Shown here: positions 1-4,865 of the stretch, piece after piece
How the letters are laid out: each line of letters begins with the position of its first letter
Position numbering within the stretch: the stretch's first letter is position 1
Assembly (NCBI GenBank): GCA_018815145.1
Contig: JAHIYL010000208.1
Span: forward strand, 1-8,489
DNA from: Nanobdellota archaeon
GTDB lineage: Archaea > Nanobdellota > Nanobdellia > Woesearchaeales > GW2011-AR15
DNA: 8,489 nt
Direction: 5' to 3'
The notes under the pieces: model-generated
Told to the model about the DNA's origin: nothing
What the model saw: the letters and a program-made list of their open reading frames with translations, nothing else
Database searches by the model: none
Position numbers and translations under genes: made by a program

Positions 1-24
1 ATATGTAGTGGTTAACTTTTATTT

Positions 25-321
25 ATGGTGTCAATTATCACTAAAAAAATTAATGGAAATGAATATCTTTATCTAGTCCATTCTATAAGGATAAAACAAA
101 AAATTATCCAAAAAACAATAAAATATGTTGGGAAAAAAAGACCTGTACCAAAAGAAGAATTTGAGTGTATGAAACAATCATACGAAAACAAAGACTGGAT
201 TTTGGATGAATCAAATGATAAGCTTTCGTATCAGGATCACAATTTTATGAAAAAAGCATCTGATGCTTATCAGGAATATTTAGAAAATTTGGACAGAATA
301 TCTGGAGAAAAAGAAAGATAG
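25..321 (+). CDS. N-terminal module of an interrupted archaeal Fic protein
   Basis: This 98-residue frame begins MVSIITKKINGNEYLYLVHS, followed by a Lys-rich stretch ending in YVGKKRP. From memory, archaeal Fic-family proteins open with just such a module: a short beta-rich segment with YLxHSxR and KYxGK, then a helical linker. The frame ends at TAG 319-321. The next codons (AAA TTC TTG) continue in the same frame straight into the Fic domain, so this is best read as the first part of a single gene of about 305 codons broken by a nonsense codon. ATG 25 matches the family start. No Shine-Dalgarno is visible in the 24 bases upstream, so a leaderless transcript is plausible, but the promoter would lie at or beyond the window edge. 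Whether the fragment is made or stable alone is unknown. Confidence 0.7.
   Translation: MVSIITKKINGNEYLYLVHSIRIKQKIIQKTIKYVGKKRPVPKEEFECMKQSYENKDWILDESNDKLSYQDHNFMKKASDAYQEYLENLDRISGEKER
319..321 (+). other. In-frame TAG interrupting the Fic gene
   Basis: The frame opened at 25 is closed only by this TAG and reopens at once with AAA TTC TTG AGT AAA. No shift of frame is needed to join the two halves. One substitution (for example AAG to TAG) explains it. TAG ends five other genes here (1502, 2717, 2742, 4159, 8105), so it is an ordinary stop in this organism rather than a reassigned sense codon. Confidence 0.85.
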
Positions 322-327
322 AAATTC

Positions 328-942
328 TTGAGTAAATTTATTTCTAACAGCAATGCTATTGAAGGCTCTACATTGACACCTAAGGATACATATAATTTTC
401 TTTTCAAAGATTTATCTCCGGATGGGCATACAAAAAAGGAGATGAATATGGCTACAAATATGTTGAAAGCATGGGAGTATCTTGAAAAAAATAAAAAAAA
501 GTTTCCAAATCAGAGTGACATAAAGAAATTGCATATGCTTGTAAATAAAGAGATAGAGCAGAATGATACCTTAGGAGAATATAAGAAAGTCCAAAATTAT
601 ATTGGAGAAATCTATACAACTTCTCATTTATTCACTCAGGAAAAAATGGATCAGCTTTTCGTCTGGATAAAACAAGCATATAAAAAAATAGATGATTTTG
701 AAGTTGCTTTTCAAAGCCATGCTCAATTTGAGATAATCCATCCATTTATTGATGGCAATGGAAGAGTGGGAAGACTGTTTTTGAATTGGCTTTTGCTGTA
801 TAAAAAATTAAGTCCTTTAGCTATAAGAAGCCAAAAAAGAAACAGTTATATTTCAGCATTGCATAATTCTCAGCGCGGAAAAGTAAAAGCAATATGTGTT
901 TTTTGCTTAAAGGAGTATCTGAATCAGTATAGATTTGTGTGA
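328..942 (+). CDS. Fic family protein, AMP-transferase (AMPylation) domain, 3' part of interrupted gene
   Basis: Fic enzymes transfer a nucleotide monophosphate, usually AMP from ATP, to a hydroxyl side chain of a target protein. The canonical HxFx(D/E)GNGRxxR motif is complete: HPFIDGNGRVGR at about residues 138-149 of this frame, with catalytic His138, Asp142 and Arg146/Arg149. Near the N-terminus, SNAIEG (Ser8, Glu12, Gly13) fits the (S/T)xxxE(G/N) inhibitory helix of class II Fic proteins, in which the Glu blocks productive ATP binding. GEYKKVQNYIGE (about 84-95) corresponds to the target-docking flap region. The only start candidate between the TAG and the inhibitory motif is TTG 328, with no convincing ribosome binding site, so the natural protein probably began at 25. 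If the gene is expressed after the stop, it would still carry an intact catalytic core. The stretch is much more AT-rich than the downstream genes, suggesting separate origin or relaxed selection. Target unknown. Confidence 0.85.
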   Translation: MSKFISNSNAIEGSTLTPKDTYNFLFKDLSPDGHTKKEMNMATNMLKAWEYLEKNKKKFPNQSDIKKLHMLVNKEIEQNDTLGEYKKVQNYIGEIYTTSHLFTQEKMDQLFVWIKQAYKKIDDFEVAFQSHAQFEIIHPFIDGNGRVGRLFLNWLLLYKKLSPLAIRSQKRNSYISALHNSQRGKVKAICVFCLKEYLNQYRFV

Positions 943-971
943 GAATTAAGCAGAAATCATAACTCATAAAA

Positions 972-1502
972 ATGGATTACAAAAGACTCTGCCAAAATTG
1001 TCCGCCTGAAAAGCACTGCTGCATATTCATGAATAATCCAGGATTCACTTTTGTCAGCCAATCAGATGCAAAATCTATTAAAAAAAAGACAAAAAAAGAG
1101 TACTCTTATTTCTTAGATTTTTCACCTCTGCCAAAAAAGACAGTGTATCTTCTGAAAAAAGATGATCCCAGCCTGGAGGGCTTTCTCAGATATACTATGC
1201 TCGATAAAGAGGGGCGACTTCTCCGGCTGAAGACAAAAAAGGACGGCAGGTGCATTTTTTTAGATGACAACAAAGAATGCGAAATCTATGACATCAGGCC
1301 GAATGTCTGCAGGATATATCCTTTTTGGGCAATCCGGCTTATTGACGGAAATCTCAAGATTATCAGGCACGATCCTGAACCAAGATGTCCAATCATTGAT
1401 GATATAGGTTCTAATGATCCAGATGAAGTCCTTTCAGAAGAAGAGCTTCAATCAATCAAAGAAATATTTGCAGAAATCGAAAAAGAAGCAGGGGATTATT
1501 AG
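972..1502 (+). CDS. YkgJ/UPF0153-type cysteine cluster protein
   Basis: A soluble 176-residue protein with eight cysteines in the pattern of the YkgJ (UPF0153, putative zinc- or iron-chelating) family. An N-terminal CxxC-x5-CC cluster (Cys7, 10, 16, 17) is followed by GRCIFL (Cys94), CEIYDIRPNVCRIYPFW (Cys103 and Cys113) and a late Cys139 in EPRCP. The C-IY-RP-xx-C-x-x-YPF signature is the most diagnostic part. The family is thought to bind a metal or Fe-S cluster. Its biochemical role is generally undefined, although a related domain occurs in the flagellin methylase FliB. The start is ATG 972, 29 bases after the Fic stop, so co-transcription with Fic is possible. There is no Shine-Dalgarno and only a weak TATA-like sequence near 945-950. 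It ends in TAG, with a second in-frame stop (TGA) at 1518-1520. Confidence 0.88.
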   Translation: MDYKRLCQNCPPEKHCCIFMNNPGFTFVSQSDAKSIKKKTKKEYSYFLDFSPLPKKTVYLLKKDDPSLEGFLRYTMLDKEGRLLRLKTKKDGRCIFLDDNKECEIYDIRPNVCRIYPFWAIRLIDGNLKIIRHDPEPRCPIIDDIGSNDPDEVLSEEELQSIKEIFAEIEKEAGDY

Positions 1503-1535
1503 GCTAGCATTCCAGCTTGAAAATTATATCTGGCG

Positions 1536-1551
1536 GATCAAAATTTTGATC
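1536..1551. repeat. Perfect 16-bp palindrome between convergent genes
   Basis: GATCAAAATTTTGATC reads identically on both strands with no spacer. It lies between the YkgJ stop (1502) and the winged-helix gene stop (1570 side). A loop-free palindrome of this size suits a dimeric DNA-binding protein better than an RNA hairpin, but function is unproven. Confidence 0.6.
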
Positions 1552-1569
1552 TATGAAAAATGCAGGCTC

Positions 1570-1767
1570 TTATTTATAAAATTTATATAAATACATATTT
1601 GTCCTCTCTTCTGACATCTTGAACTGAATCTCCTTTCTTGTCCTTAATTTTGTTAAGGTGGTCGTGACTGAACCCACAGAAGCACCCAGTTCTCCTGCTA
1701 TTTTTTTTGATGTCCACCAAATCCCTTGATTTTTTTTTAAGAAATCAAATACCTCTTGTTGTCCCAT
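1570..1767 (-). CDS. Small winged helix-turn-helix DNA-binding protein
   Basis: Read from ATG 1767 the product is 65 residues: MGQQEVFDFLKKNQGIWWTS, then KKIAGELGASVGSVTTTLTK as the helix-turn-helix, then a basic wing and a C-terminal YLYKFYK. This is the compact winged-helix fold (MarR/TrmB-like) seen in many archaeal one-domain regulators; I do not recognise a specific named family. The frame stays open up to an ATG at 1806 (78 residues), but the extra 13 residues (MEKFLTSCNLYLF) do not look like the fold, and an AT-rich TATA-like box on the minus strand (1791-1800) sits about 26-28 bases before ATG 1767, as for a leaderless transcript. It is convergent with the YkgJ gene and divergent from the DUF4239-like gene, which it might control. 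DNA target and ligand are unknown. Confidence 0.78.
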   Translation of the reverse strand: MGQQEVFDFLKKNQGIWWTSKKIAGELGASVGSVTTTLTKLRTRKEIQFKMSEERTNMYLYKFYK

Positions 1768-1790
1768 AAAAAGATATAGATTGCATGAGG

Positions 1791-1800
1791 TTAAAAATTT
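1791..1800 (-). promoter_or_regulatory. TATA-like box for the winged-helix gene
   Basis: On the minus strand this reads AAATTTTTAA, centred about 28 bases before ATG 1767, the distance expected for an archaeal leaderless promoter. It supports the shorter protein start. Confidence 0.4.
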
Positions 1801-1948
1801 TTCCAATTAAATGGGGTATTTCAAGCAAAAAAAGGGAGAAATCCATAAAATCGGCGCTAAAACATTGATTTGGATTTTGAGCTTGGACATTGATATCAGA
1901 TTAACAGATTTCTTCAGAACACACATAGACAACCAAATTTCCGCAATA

Positions 1949-1957
1949 TTTTTATAT
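1949..1957 (+). promoter_or_regulatory. TATA-like box for the DUF4239-like gene
   Basis: TTTTTATAT is centred about 27 bases before ATG 1980. It overlaps the upstream ATG at 1956, so a transcript started from this box would lack that codon. It therefore argues for ATG 1980 as the start of a leaderless message. Confidence 0.5.
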
Positions 1958-1979
1958 GAAACTTGGCAACCTTGATCCA

Positions 1980-2717
1980 ATGAAGAAAATAAATCTGGCA
2001 TTCTTGGTGCTGCTCTTGGCAATGGCAGTGATCGCTGTCAAGACAACGCTCCTTTATCTGGATCTTCAGCCATTGACGAGCAATACTCTGCTTTCGGTCA
2101 TAATTACAGGTGTGACATTTTTCCTTGGATTCTTTCTTGCAGGAACACTTTCTGACTATAAGGAAGCTGAAAGGCTGCCAAGCATGATTGCATCAGAGCT
2201 TGATTTTTTTGTAAATGAGGGCAGGTATATAAAGAACAGCAAAAAAAAATTTTGCCTGAAAAGACTGATGAAGAACATTGATTACATTGTGGATGCACTC
2301 ATGCATGACATCAAGTCAAGCAAGAGCAAGTTTGCGATAGACAGGATCAATGAGATGAATATCTCAATTGGTGAGGCAGAGGAGATGGGCTATCCAATCC
2401 AGCAAGTAGTAAGGTTGAAAAGCCATCAGCATGAGCTGAGAAAAGCTGTCATGAGGATCTATCAGATTAAGAGGACGAAATTCATCCCGGCTGCATACAA
2501 TATTGCTATGATCATGGTAGCGTTGACAATATGTCTTCTGCTTTTGCTCAGGTTTGATACTTATGTTGATGCAATGGTGTTCACAGGAGTCGTCTCGTAT
2601 ATATTCCTGTATGTGGTCCTCCTGATAAAAGATGTCGATGATCCGTTTGAGATGGAAGAAGGCTCATCTGCTGATGTGAACCTCAGGCTTTTGGATGACT
2701 ACAAAAATATGAAATAG
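1980..2717 (+). CDS. DUF4239/bestrophin-like four-helix membrane protein
   Basis: From ATG 1980 the product has 245 residues. Two hydrophobic helices lie near the N-terminus (about 5-26 and 36-56), followed by a long, mostly helical and charged middle section (about 60-165), then two more helices (about 170-191 and 196-217). The tail holds DDPFEMEEGSSADVNLRLLD (about 220-239), resembling the D-x-PF...GS-x-DVxL ending I associate with DUF4239, a bestrophin-related family of unknown or channel-like function. The pairing of two N-terminal and two C-terminal helices around a soluble core also fits. The frame extends upstream to ATG 1956 (adds MKLGNLDP), but the TATA-like box overlaps that codon. 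The family call is from pattern memory; transport of ions is inference. Confidence 0.6.
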   Translation: MKKINLAFLVLLLAMAVIAVKTTLLYLDLQPLTSNTLLSVIITGVTFFLGFFLAGTLSDYKEAERLPSMIASELDFFVNEGRYIKNSKKKFCLKRLMKNIDYIVDALMHDIKSSKSKFAIDRINEMNISIGEAEEMGYPIQQVVRLKSHQHELRKAVMRIYQIKRTKFIPAAYNIAMIMVALTICLLLLLRFDTYVDAMVFTGVVSYIFLYVVLLIKDVDDPFEMEEGSSADVNLRLLDDYKNMK

Positions 2718-2725
2718 CTTCAGTG

Positions 2726-2735
2726 CAATGCATTG
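2726..2735. repeat. Short palindrome between convergent stops
   Basis: CAATGCATTG is a perfect 10-bp palindrome in the 24-base gap between the DUF4239-like gene stop (2717) and the stop of the minus-strand PEF gene (2742). It may be chance. Confidence 0.3.
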
Positions 2736-2741
2736 ACATGC

Positions 2742-3236
2742 CTAATCGGCTTTTCTTTTTCTCATGACATATGCGCCTATGCCAACCAATATAAGTCCGG
2801 CACCGATCGTGGTAAATTCAGGGACTTCTCCATCATTATCCCTGCCAGCGCAAGCATCATGGACAAACCACAGTTCATTATTGAATCCGTCCAGCTGATA
2901 GACTTCTGTCCCTGCTCCGTCACAATGGTCATAGAGAGGATCAAAAAAATTTGCAGCGCAGTATCCTCCGACATGATGGTCGCCCATGTTGAACAGAGAC
3001 TTTGAAGGACGCAGGGCCCATTCATCATCACCCGCAACCCATCTCCATGAGAGAAGCCCGGAGACACCTTCCGGTGCTGCAGAACTGCATCGTCCGCTGC
3101 ATGGACTTGCCCATGCCCACCAAAGGCCGTTATGATAGATTGCAGGAACACTATCCAGGCATGAACTGTCTGTATCTTCTGCACACACAATTCCTACCAG
3201 CAATATGAATATAATAAAACATAAGATTTTTTTCAT
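2742..3236 (-). CDS. Small secreted Cys/Trp-rich PEF-CTERM protein
   Basis: The 164-residue product has a signal peptide (MKKILCFIIFILLVGIVCA, probable cleavage after Ala19), a compact ectodomain, and a C-terminal sorting-type tail: EVPEF (137-141), a hydrophobic helix (about 143-158) and RKRKAD. That tripartite tail fits PEF-CTERM, which archaeosortase C-type enzymes are thought to cleave before attaching the protein to the cell surface. The mature part has six Cys (26, 46, 50, 93, 105, 129), enough for three disulfides, and many Trp (39, 40, 42, 64, 66, 73, 123). The segment SWRWVAGDDEWALRPS followed by YCAANFFDPLYDHC recalls ectodomains of some bacterial PEP-CTERM proteins, but that is only an impression. 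The GIVC at Cys18 lacks the small residue before Cys needed for a lipobox. A strong ribosome binding site precedes ATG 3236. It is divergent from the lamin-tail gene. Ligand or role unknown. Confidence 0.8.
   Translation of the reverse strand: MKKILCFIIFILLVGIVCAEDTDSSCLDSVPAIYHNGLWWAWASPCSGRCSSAAPEGVSGLLSWRWVAGDDEWALRPSKSLFNMGDHHVGGYCAANFFDPLYDHCDGAGTEVYQLDGFNNELWFVHDACAGRDNDGEVPEFTTIGAGLILVGIGAYVMRKRKAD
2751..2760 (+). terminator. Possible T-tract terminator for the DUF4239-like gene
   Basis: TTTTCTTTTT lies about 34 bases after TAG 2717 on the plus strand. Archaeal intrinsic termination relies on such T-rich tracts. The same bases encode the Arg/Lys-rich end of the convergent PEF-CTERM protein, so the tract may simply reflect that coding need. 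Confidence 0.3.
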
Positions 3237-3242
3237 CTTAAG

Positions 3243-3250
3243 TCACCCCC
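3243..3250 (-). promoter_or_regulatory. Shine-Dalgarno site of the Cys/Trp-rich PEF gene
   Basis: On the minus strand GGGGGTGA stands six bases before ATG 3236 and matches the archaeal anti-Shine-Dalgarno well. It fixes the start codon. Confidence 0.75.
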
Positions 3251-3270
3251 ATGATATTTATGTCAGTCAG

Positions 3271-3281
3271 ATATTTATATT
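3271..3281 (-). promoter_or_regulatory. TATA-like box of the Cys/Trp-rich PEF gene
   Basis: The plus strand reads ATATTTATATT, so the minus strand carries AATATAAATAT. A start of transcription about 26 bases on would fall near 3250, giving a leader of about 14 bases that is nearly all ribosome binding site. Confidence 0.5.
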
Positions 3282-3377
3282 TTACTGAAATTTCCCCGGA
3301 GCACATATGGCAATGTCAAATGATATCTCAGTACTCAGTCTTCCAAAAATATCAAAAAATATCCAAAAATTAATATT

Positions 3378-3406
3378 TTTATCCGAAATATCGTTTTCAG
3401 GATAAA
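3378..3406. repeat. Interrupted inverted repeat upstream of the lamin-tail gene promoter
   Basis: TTTATCCGAAA (3378-3388) pairs with TTTCAGGATAAA (3395-3406) apart from one unpaired A at 3399, leaving a six-base centre. It ends 14 bases before the TATA-like box at 3421, a place where archaeal activators or repressors often bind. AT-richness raises the odds of chance, though the stem is long. Confidence 0.45.
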
Positions 3407-3413
3407 TTTTTAG

Positions 3414-3441
3414 CAAAATATTTTTATACCCAAAATATTTT
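3414..3441 (+). repeat. Two direct copies of CAAAATATTTT around the TATA box
   Basis: CAAAATATTTT occurs at 3414-3424 and again at 3431-3441, start to start 17 bases. The first copy runs into the TATA-like box and the second lies between that box and the expected transcription start. Placement suggests a possible operator. Confidence 0.4.
3421..3428 (+). promoter_or_regulatory. TATA-like box of the lamin-tail PEF gene
   Basis: TTTTTATA is centred about 26 bases before position 3450, predicting a leader of about 16 bases that holds the ribosome binding site. Confidence 0.55.
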
Positions 3442-3456
3442 CCAGATAATCATTAA

Positions 3457-3462
3457 GGGGTG
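3457..3462 (+). promoter_or_regulatory. Shine-Dalgarno site of the lamin-tail PEF gene
   Basis: GGGGTG stands four bases before ATG 3467. It mirrors the site of the divergent PEF gene and fixes the start. Confidence 0.7.
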
Positions 3463-3466
3463 TAAG

Positions 3467-4159
3467 ATGAAAAAAACTATTATTGTGATATTTGTGGTTC
3501 TTTTGACATTAGTATTGAGTGCAAATGCAGACATAATCATCAATGAGATCCTTGCTGACCCTGCTGCGGGTCTTGGTGGTGATGCTAATGGTGACGGGAC
3601 ACGAGATTCTTATGATGACGAATTCATCGAAATAGTCAATACAGGAGCAGAGGAGAAGGATATCTCCGGCTGGGCATTGTCTGACAGTGCGGATGTCAGG
3701 CATGTGTTTCCTGTTGGAACAATAATTCCTGCAGACTGTGCAGTTGTTGTATTTGGAGGTGGATCTCCTGCAGGAGATTTTGGCCAGGTATTGGTACAGA
3801 CTTCAAGCACAGGTTCGCTTGGCCTGAATAACGGAGGAGATACAGTAACTATTGGTGATGGTCTTTCGGTTCTATCAATAGCATCGTTTGGTTCAGATGG
3901 AGGTTTTGATCAATCTCTCACGCTCTATCCTGATATTATAGGTCTTCTTCCTCTTGTGAAGCATTCAACTGCAATGGGATCAGAAGGCAGGTTATTTTCT
4001 CCGGGAACAAAAAGTGATGGGACCATGTTCTCCGGTTGTATTGATGAGGGACAAGATGGCGATGAAGAGGAAGAGATACCTGAATTCAATGCTGTTGCCA
4101 TTCCTCTCATGATATTGATATCAGGGATATATATGGCTATGAAAAGAAGAAATCAATAG
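3467..4159 (+). CDS. Secreted lamin-tail-domain protein with PEF-CTERM anchor
   Basis: The 230-residue product has a signal peptide (about 1-21, ending SANA), one lamin tail domain (about 22-188) and a PEF-CTERM-like end. Lamin-tail features are clear: IIINEILADP at the start, DEFIEIVNTG, DISGWALSD, HVFPVGTIIPAD, then GSLGLNNGGDTVTI, and VKHSTA and LFSPGT near the end. The fold is an immunoglobulin-like sandwich common in secreted bacterial and archaeal proteins, often beside nucleases or adhesins, but no catalytic domain is attached here. An insert DANGDGTRD (39-47) has the D-x-N-x-DG spacing of an EF-hand/dockerin-like calcium loop. An acidic linker (DEGQDGDEEEE, 193-203) leads to IPEF (204-207), a hydrophobic helix (about 209-224) and KRRNQ. 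It is probably anchored at the cell surface after processing by an archaeosortase encoded elsewhere; partner unknown. Confidence 0.88.
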   Translation: MKKTIIVIFVVLLTLVLSANADIIINEILADPAAGLGGDANGDGTRDSYDDEFIEIVNTGAEEKDISGWALSDSADVRHVFPVGTIIPADCAVVVFGGGSPAGDFGQVLVQTSSTGSLGLNNGGDTVTIGDGLSVLSIASFGSDGGFDQSLTLYPDIIGLLPLVKHSTAMGSEGRLFSPGTKSDGTMFSGCIDEGQDGDEEEEIPEFNAVAIPLMILISGIYMAMKRRNQ

Positions 4160-4185
4160 ATCGTATTGTGCCAGGACAGATATAA

Positions 4186-4193
4186 TTAAATAT
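4186..4193 (+). promoter_or_regulatory. TATA-like box of the four-helix protein gene
   Basis: TTAAATAT is centred 26-27 bases before ATG 4216, fitting a leaderless transcript. No ribosome binding site precedes that ATG. A second AT-rich run at 4201-4207 is too close to serve. Confidence 0.45.
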
Positions 4194-4215
4194 GAATTGA
4201 TTTTTATGCTATTCC

Positions 4216-4779
4216 ATGAACAGGATTTTCAGGATTGTCTTTTCAAAGATCATCGGCTTGATGATATTCTTATTTATGCTTCTTATTGTGAATTCTGTGG
4301 ATCTAAACAATCATGTGTACAGGATAGTCGCAGAGTTCTTCAATTACAATGCTGCTTTCATAATATTCATGTCAATATCCTTCATGGTTGTTGAGATACT
4401 TTTTGCGATTCCATTTCCATTCAATCTTGTTGCACCTATTTTTTCTGCCTTTGCATCAATCATATTGGTCACTTTTCTGGCAAGGATATTTGAGATGGTC
4501 GACAGTATCACCATGGCCAGGATATTTTATTTTTTTTCTCCGCTCATGTTTCTGATATATCCGCTAGTGTTTGTTGCAGTCCTCATCGGCGGGTACATTT
4601 CTATATTTTCAAGGCTGGTCACAAAGAAAGTCAAAAAAGAGATAAAGACTGAAAAAGAGACAAAGAAAGGGATAAAAAAGAAAAAAGATAAATCTTGGGA
4701 AGAAGTAGGGGATGGGTTCAAAAAAGCATTCTCAGATTTTTTCAGGAAACTTGCTGATTCTATTGATAAGAAAGAGTGA
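4216..4779 (+). CDS. Four-helix membrane protein with Lys-rich C-terminal tail, function unknown
   Basis: I do not recognise a family. The 187-residue product shows four hydrophobic segments (about 9-28, 44-64, 68-92, 108-132) and no cysteine, which argues against a cysteine-protease archaeosortase. After the last helix comes a strongly basic stretch (about 133-160, mostly Lys and Glu), then an amphipathic helix, WEEVGDGFKKAFSDFFRKLA (161-180). By the positive-inside rule the tail should be cytoplasmic. It begins 56 bases after the lamin-tail stop with its own TATA-like box and ends 86 bases before the large peptidase on the same strand. The Lys-rich tail recalls the tail of that peptidase, hinting that they act at the same membrane site, but that is inference. 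Confidence 0.75.
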   Translation: MNRIFRIVFSKIIGLMIFLFMLLIVNSVDLNNHVYRIVAEFFNYNAAFIIFMSISFMVVEILFAIPFPFNLVAPIFSAFASIILVTFLARIFEMVDSITMARIFYFFSPLMFLIYPLVFVAVLIGGYISIFSRLVTKKVKKEIKTEKETKKGIKKKKDKSWEEVGDGFKKAFSDFFRKLADSIDKKE

Positions 4780-4800
4780 TTTCTTCTGCTTTAGAAAGAA

Positions 4801-4808
4801 TTAAATAC
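4801..4808 (+). promoter_or_regulatory. Possible TATA-like box for the peptidase gene
   Basis: TTAAATAC would place transcription start near 4830 and give a leader of about 35 bases. It is a weak match; read-through from the upstream gene is also possible. Confidence 0.3.
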
Positions 4809-4852
4809 TAATCTGGTTCTACACAGAGACATAAAATCCATAGAAGAAAAGC

Positions 4853-4861
4853 GGGGAGTGA
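4853..4861 (+). promoter_or_regulatory. Shine-Dalgarno site of the peptidase gene
   Basis: GGGGAGTGA stands four bases before ATG 4866, a good match to the archaeal anti-Shine-Dalgarno, and fixes the start. Confidence 0.7.
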
Positions 4862-4865
4862 AGCG

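Noticed and set aside
319..321. TAG read as pyrrolysine across the genome.
   Set aside because: TAG ends five genes here at sensible protein ends, such as right after the basic PEF-CTERM tails. After the TAG at 2717, reading on would run far into the convergent gene. Local readthrough is not excluded.
1811..1975. A 54-codon plus-strand frame (MGYFKQKKG...) upstream of the DUF4239-like gene.
   Set aside because: It contains that gene's TATA-like box and overlaps its upstream ATG, has no ribosome binding site and shows no recognisable pattern. Probably a chance opening.
2733..3208. Plus-strand frames across the Cys/Trp-rich PEF gene.
   Set aside because: They lack start signals and recognisable domains, while the minus-strand product has a signal peptide, a sorting tail and a strong ribosome binding site.
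2742..3236. The Cys/Trp-rich protein as a lipoprotein through Cys18 (GIVC).
   Set aside because: The residue before Cys is Val, not Gly/Ala/Ser, and the PEF-type tail already explains anchoring.
3307..3405. A 32-codon plus-strand frame (MAMSNDISVLS...) in the divergent intergenic region, with AT-rich sequence about 29 bases upstream of its ATG.
   Set aside because: It is short, has no ribosome binding site, its upstream box is better explained as the minus-strand promoter, and its 3' half overlaps the inverted repeat. Nothing in the peptide suggests a real protein.
4216..4779. The four-helix protein as the missing archaeosortase.
   Set aside because: Archaeosortases need a catalytic Cys, with Arg and His. 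This protein has no Cys.
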